From assembly GCF_023091225.1 (NCBI RefSeq), contig NZ_JAHWXM010000001.1, positions 2,439,913-2,503,912 of the forward strand: a DNA stretch of 64,000 bases, read 5' to 3'. Origin of the DNA: Microbacterium galbinum. GTDB lineage: Bacteria; Actinomycetota; Actinomycetes; Actinomycetales; Microbacteriaceae. The position numbers were made by a program, and so were the translations under genes. Below are positions 61,264 through 64,000 of this stretch, one piece after another. A model generated the notes under the pieces. The model was not told the origin of the DNA. It did not search any database and saw only the letters and a list, made by a program, of their open reading frames with translations. Position 1 is the first letter of the stretch. Each line of letters begins with the position of its first letter.

Positions 61264-62607
61264 TCACATCCCGGGCGGCGCGGGCTCGACCTCGGACCCG
61301 CGCGGTGCGACGGGTGCGGCCTTCGCGTCGGGCGCGAGCCGGCGTCGAACCGCGATCGAGAGCACGGCGGCGATCACGCACAGCGCCGCGCCGCCCCACC
61401 AGGCGTAGGTGTAGGTGCCGAGACCGTCGCGGATGAGGCCCGCCGAGAGGGCGGCGATCGCCGCGCCGATCTGATGCGAGGCGAACACCCATCCGAAGAC
61501 GATCGTGCCGCGGTCGCCGAAGATCTCGCGGCAGAGTTTGGCGGTCGGGGGCACGGTCGCCACCCAGTCGAGGCCGTAGATCACGATGAACAGCACCATG
61601 CTCGGGTGCACGGCGTCGGAGAGCAGCCAGGGCAGCAGGGCGAGGGCCGCGCCGCGGAAGGCGTAGTACGCGACGAGCAGTTTGCGCGGATCGAACTTGT
61701 CGGTGAGCCAGCCCGAGGCGATCGTGCCCGCGATATCGAACACGCCGACGACGGCGAGCAGCCCGGCGGCGGTGGTCGTCGGCATGCCGTGGTCGTGCGC
61801 CGACGGGATGAAGTGGATGCCGATGAGTCCGTTCGTCGTCGCACCGCAGATCGCGAACGCCGCTGCGAGCGCCCAGAACGACCGGTGCTTCGAGGCGAAC
61901 ACGAGGCCCTCGATCGCCCGCTTCGCCGCGCCCCCGGTCGCGCGCACCGCGGGCACGTGGGTGTCGGGGTCGGCGCCGTAGGGGAGTACCCCGCGGTCTT
62001 CGGGGTGGTCGCGCAGGACGAACCAGACGATCGGCACGGCGAGCAATGCGGCGGCGGCGATGACGAGGGATGCCGGGCGCCAGCCGCTGCTCTCGGCGAG
62101 GGCGGCGACGGGTGGGAGGAAGATCAGCTGGCCGGTCGCGGAGCCGGCGGTGAGGATGCCCATCACCAGGCCGTTGCGCTTGACGAACCACCGGTTGGCG
62201 ATCGTGGCGGCGAAGACGAGCGCCATCGATCCGGTGCCGAGTCCGATGAGGAGGCCCCAGAAGATCAGCAACTGCCAGGAGGCGGTCATCAGGATGCTGC
62301 CGCCAGCGCCGAGCGACACGAGCAGCAGCGCGATCGCGACGACCTGGCGCACGCCGAAGCGGTCCATGAGGGCGGCGGCGAACGGGGCGGTGAGGCCGTA
62401 GAGCAGCAGGTTGACGCTCACGGCGAGCGACATCACGCTCGTCGACCAGCCGAAGTCCTCGTTCAGCGGCACCATCAGGGCGCCGGGTGCGGCGCGGAAC
62501 CCGGCCGCGGCCAGCAGCGCCACGAACGCGACGGCGGCGACCCACCACGCCGGGTGGATGCGGTGTCGTCGGCGCGGGGCGGGAGCATCGGTCTCGGGAA
62601 TCGTCAT
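61264..62607 (-). CDS. MFS transporter (oxalate/formate antiporter-like)
   Basis: 447 residues, twelve helices. LNEDFGWSTSVMSLAVSVNLLLYGLTAPFAAALMDRFGVRQVVAIAL is the motif-A region, and LIGLGTGSMALVFAATIANRWFVKRNGLVMGILTAGSATGQLIFLP resembles the MFS monocarboxylate/OFA group. The ATG at 62607 is preferred over a start at 62646 that overlaps the promoter. Divergent from an HxlR regulator, which probably controls it. Confidence 0.88.
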   Translation of the reverse strand: MTIPETDAPAPRRRHRIHPAWWVAAVAFVALLAAAGFRAAPGALMVPLNEDFGWSTSVMSLAVSVNLLLYGLTAPFAAALMDRFGVRQVVAIALLLVSLGAGGSILMTASWQLLIFWGLLIGLGTGSMALVFAATIANRWFVKRNGLVMGILTAGSATGQLIFLPPVAALAESSGWRPASLVIAAAALLAVPIVWFVLRDHPEDRGVLPYGADPDTHVPAVRATGGAAKRAIEGLVFASKHRSFWALAAAFAICGATTNGLIGIHFIPSAHDHGMPTTTAAGLLAVVGVFDIAGTIASGWLTDKFDPRKLLVAYYAFRGAALALLPWLLSDAVHPSMVLFIVIYGLDWVATVPPTAKLCREIFGDRGTIVFGWVFASHQIGAAIAALSAGLIRDGLGTYTYAWWGGAALCVIAAVLSIAVRRRLAPDAKAAPVAPRGSEVEPAPPGM

Positions 62608-62612
62608 CAGTT

Positions 62613-62631
62613 TACTTTCTTGAACGAAGTA
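62613..62631. promoter_or_regulatory. HxlR-type operator candidate
   Basis: Tactttcttgaacgaagta has perfect 5-base arms (tactt / aagta) and further partial symmetry (14 of 19). It lies in an AT-rich stretch between the MFS and HxlR genes. Confidence 0.7.
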
Positions 62632-62678
62632 GTAGCCTGGACCCATGAAAGCACACGGCAGGGGCGGAGGTCGAGCAC

Positions 62679-63176
62679 ATGGCGTTGCGATCTGACTGGT
62701 CGGAGGAGTTCTGCCCGATCCGGCGGTCGCTCGACGTGATCGGCGACCCGTGGGTGATGCTGATCATCCGCGACGTGATGCAGGGACCGCGGCGTTTCGA
62801 CACCCTGCGCGACAACCTGAGTGTGTCGGAGGCGGTGCTCGCCCGGCGCCTGCGCGACCTCGTCGAGGCGGGGATGCTCACCCGCGTCGAGCAGGACGAC
62901 CCCGACGGGCGCACGCGTCAGGGCTACGCCGCCACGGATGCCGCGACCGAGCTGCTGCCGGTCCTGCAGCAGCTCGCGATCTGGGGAGAGCGGCACACGG
63001 TCACCCCGGTCGGCGGCGGCCACATGGCGCTCATCCACACGGTCTGCGGCGAGGAGACGACCCAGGGTCAGATCTGCAGCGCCTGCGGCGAGGAGTTGAC
63101 GGCCGACCGCATGATCTGGGACCGTCCCTGGCGCCCCGAGGCTCCGGCCCTCGACCCCGCCGGCCGGCTCGTCTGA
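62679..63176 (+). CDS. HxlR-family transcriptional regulator with C-terminal zinc-knuckle-like motif
   Basis: 165 residues. The winged helix spans about 10-95: FCPIRRSLDVIGDPWVMLIIRDVMQGPRRFDTLRDNLSVSEAVLARRLRDLVEAGMLTR, with a Cys at position 12 as in redox-sensing relatives. An extra C-terminal part carries His120, Cys123, Cys133 and Cys136 (VCGEETTQGQICSACGEEL), a likely metal site. It probably represses the divergent MFS gene. Confidence 0.88.
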   Translation: MALRSDWSEEFCPIRRSLDVIGDPWVMLIIRDVMQGPRRFDTLRDNLSVSEAVLARRLRDLVEAGMLTRVEQDDPDGRTRQGYAATDAATELLPVLQQLAIWGERHTVTPVGGGHMALIHTVCGEETTQGQICSACGEELTADRMIWDRPWRPEAPALDPAGRLV

Positions 63177-63271
63177 GTCGCCGTTCCCCGCACGACTTCG
63201 GAGATTCGAGACGACACGCCGGGGCGAAGCATCCGTTTCCGGGGTGTCGCGGCCGGAACCCCGAAGTTGTG

Positions 63272-63501
63272 CGTGGGGGACGCTTCGACAGGCTCAGCGA
63301 CCCAGTGGGGTGGGCTCAGCGACCCAGTGTCTGGAGCTGGGTCCCTGAGCTTGTCGAAGGGCCCACCCCCCGAGCATCCGTTCGGGAGGAGTTCTCGCGT
63401 TCGGCAGGATCGGAACGGCGGATGCTTCCTGCGGAGGGTGCGTTCTCCTTCGTTGGTGAGGGTGGGGGCCCTTCGTCTCGCTGCGCTCGCTCAGGAACCG
63501 G
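63272..63501. repeat. Composite repeat, copy 1 (about 230 bp)
   Basis: It contains in order a 'cttcgacaggctcagcgacc' element, a partial 'gctcagcgaccc', a reverse 'ggtccctgagcttgtcgaag' element, a gggaggag palindrome (63384-63452) and a 'cccttcgtctcgctgcgctc' half. Copy 2 lies at 63611-63841. Bases 63177-64000 hold no gene that I can support. Confidence 0.92.
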
Positions 63502-63533
63502 TCGACGACGGGTCGCTCGATGGCATCCGTGAT

Positions 63534-63602
63534 GGGCGGAGTTCTCGTCGTTGGGCGGAGTTCTCGGGCCGATGCTTCCGCCCGACGGGGAGTTCTCCGC
63601 CG
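63534..63602. repeat. 'gggcggagttctc' palindromic repeat
   Basis: Gggcggagttctc and a second gggcggag on the left pair with cttccgcccgacgggg and gttctccgcc on the right. Same layout as 11369-11437 and 12363-12431. It separates the two composite repeats. Confidence 0.75.
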
Positions 63603-63610
63603 GAGTCGCG

Positions 63611-63841
63611 CGTGGGGACGCTTCGACGGGCTCAGCGACCCAGTGGGGTGGGCTCAGCGACCCCGTGTCTGGAGCTGGGTCCCTGAGCTTGTCGAAGGGC
63701 CCACCCCCGGGCATCCGTTCGGGAGGAGTTCTCGCGTTCAGCAGGATCGGAACGGCGGATGCTTCCTGCGGAGGCTGTGTTCTCCTCCGTTGGTGAGGGT
63801 GGGGGCCCTTCGTCTCGCTGCGCTCTTCGCTCAGGAACCGG
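63611..63841. repeat. Composite repeat, copy 2 (about 231 bp)
   Basis: Same order of elements as copy 1 with only scattered differences (for example gacggg for gacagg near the start and a few bases in the last element). A full right half of the 'cccttcgtctcg' palindrome (gagcgcagcgacgagacgaa) follows it, absent after copy 1. Confidence 0.92.
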
Positions 63842-63946
63842 TTCCTGAGCGAGGAGCGCAGCGACGAGACGAAGGGCGCCCCAGGCACTGGGTCCCTGAG
63901 CTTGTCGAAGGGCCCCGCCCCGCGGCATCCGCGCTATGGATGCACC

Positions 63947-64000
63947 GATCGGTCATAGAAGCCGCTTTTCATGCCTCAGAACCGGCATTCATGACCGATC
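63947..64000. repeat. Inverted repeat at the window end
   Basis: Gatcggtcat at 63947-63956 and atgaccgatc at 63991-64000 are perfectly complementary around a 34-base AT-richer loop. It may be a promoter/operator or continue beyond the window. Confidence 0.65.

Noticed and set aside
63177..64000. Small open frames in the terminal repeat region
   Set aside because: All are translations of the dispersed repeats, with no independent coding signal.

Overview
The window is 64 kb of chromosome from a high-GC actinobacterium. Very high third-position GC, frequent GTG starts, four-base ATGA/GTGA overlaps inside operons, the recurring codon pair 'gcg gat gcc', and dozens of dispersed palindromic repeats built on 'cttcgacaggctcag' and 'cccttcgtctcg' fit Microbacteriaceae, most likely Microbacterium. 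No phage, insertion sequence, CRISPR array, tRNA or rRNA was found. The accessory content is sugar and acid-sugar catabolism, several transport operons and the repeat families.

Layout. 0-4 kb: a YcgR/YcgQ-like permease pair, a membrane-anchored propeller-like protein and an alkylpurine DNA glycosylase. 4-10.4 kb: a LacI regulator divergent from a GH42 beta-galactosidase and a complete sugar ABC importer. 10.5-11.3 kb: rpmB-rpmG-rpsN, with L33 lacking cysteine and S14 of the long cysteine-free type. 11.5-24 kb: mixed housekeeping and envelope genes (DUF559 protein, alpha/beta hydrolase with TetR, HU, CopD-CtaG fusion, PIF1-like helicase, heme oxygenase with a DtxR box plus DUF2470 protein, a degenerate beta-lactamase-fold lipoprotein, an APC permease, an aquaporin-fold channel, a GPP34 protein). 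25-35 kb: a pentose block, with xylAB divergent from a ROK regulator and a LacI-controlled araD-kinase-araA operon followed by an aldose epimerase.

35-39 kb holds the most unusual locus. An ECF-type sigma factor is fused in one polypeptide to a zinc-finger-like segment, membrane segment(s) and a C-terminal Cys-Cys beta domain. Next to it lie a headless DUF11 surface protein with an LATTG sorting signal and a second DUF11-type membrane protein. 39-44 kb is a run of small membrane proteins and regulators, including three look-alike two-helix proteins in tandem. 44-46 kb has a LysR regulator divergent from a C26 amidotransferase.

46.2-52.7 kb is a divergent acid-sugar locus: DeoR regulator, class II aldolase-type decarboxylase (OtnC-like) and DUF1537 kinase (OtnK-like) on one side; a SAF-domain oxidoreductase, a TIM-barrel lactonase-like hydrolase and an ACS-type MFS transporter on the other. 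These suggest uptake of an acid sugar or lactone, oxidation, phosphorylation and decarboxylation to a triose phosphate. The isomerase of the known tetronate pathway is absent. 53.6-60.6 kb joins a SolA-like amine oxidase to a five-gene peptide-type ABC importer and a cupin. The window ends with an MFS exporter divergent from an HxlR regulator and about 0.8 kb of nested repeats.

Palindromic operator candidates next to their likely regulators (LacI x2, ROK, TetR, DtxR, LysR, DeoR, HxlR) were read directly from the sequence and are listed with coordinates.
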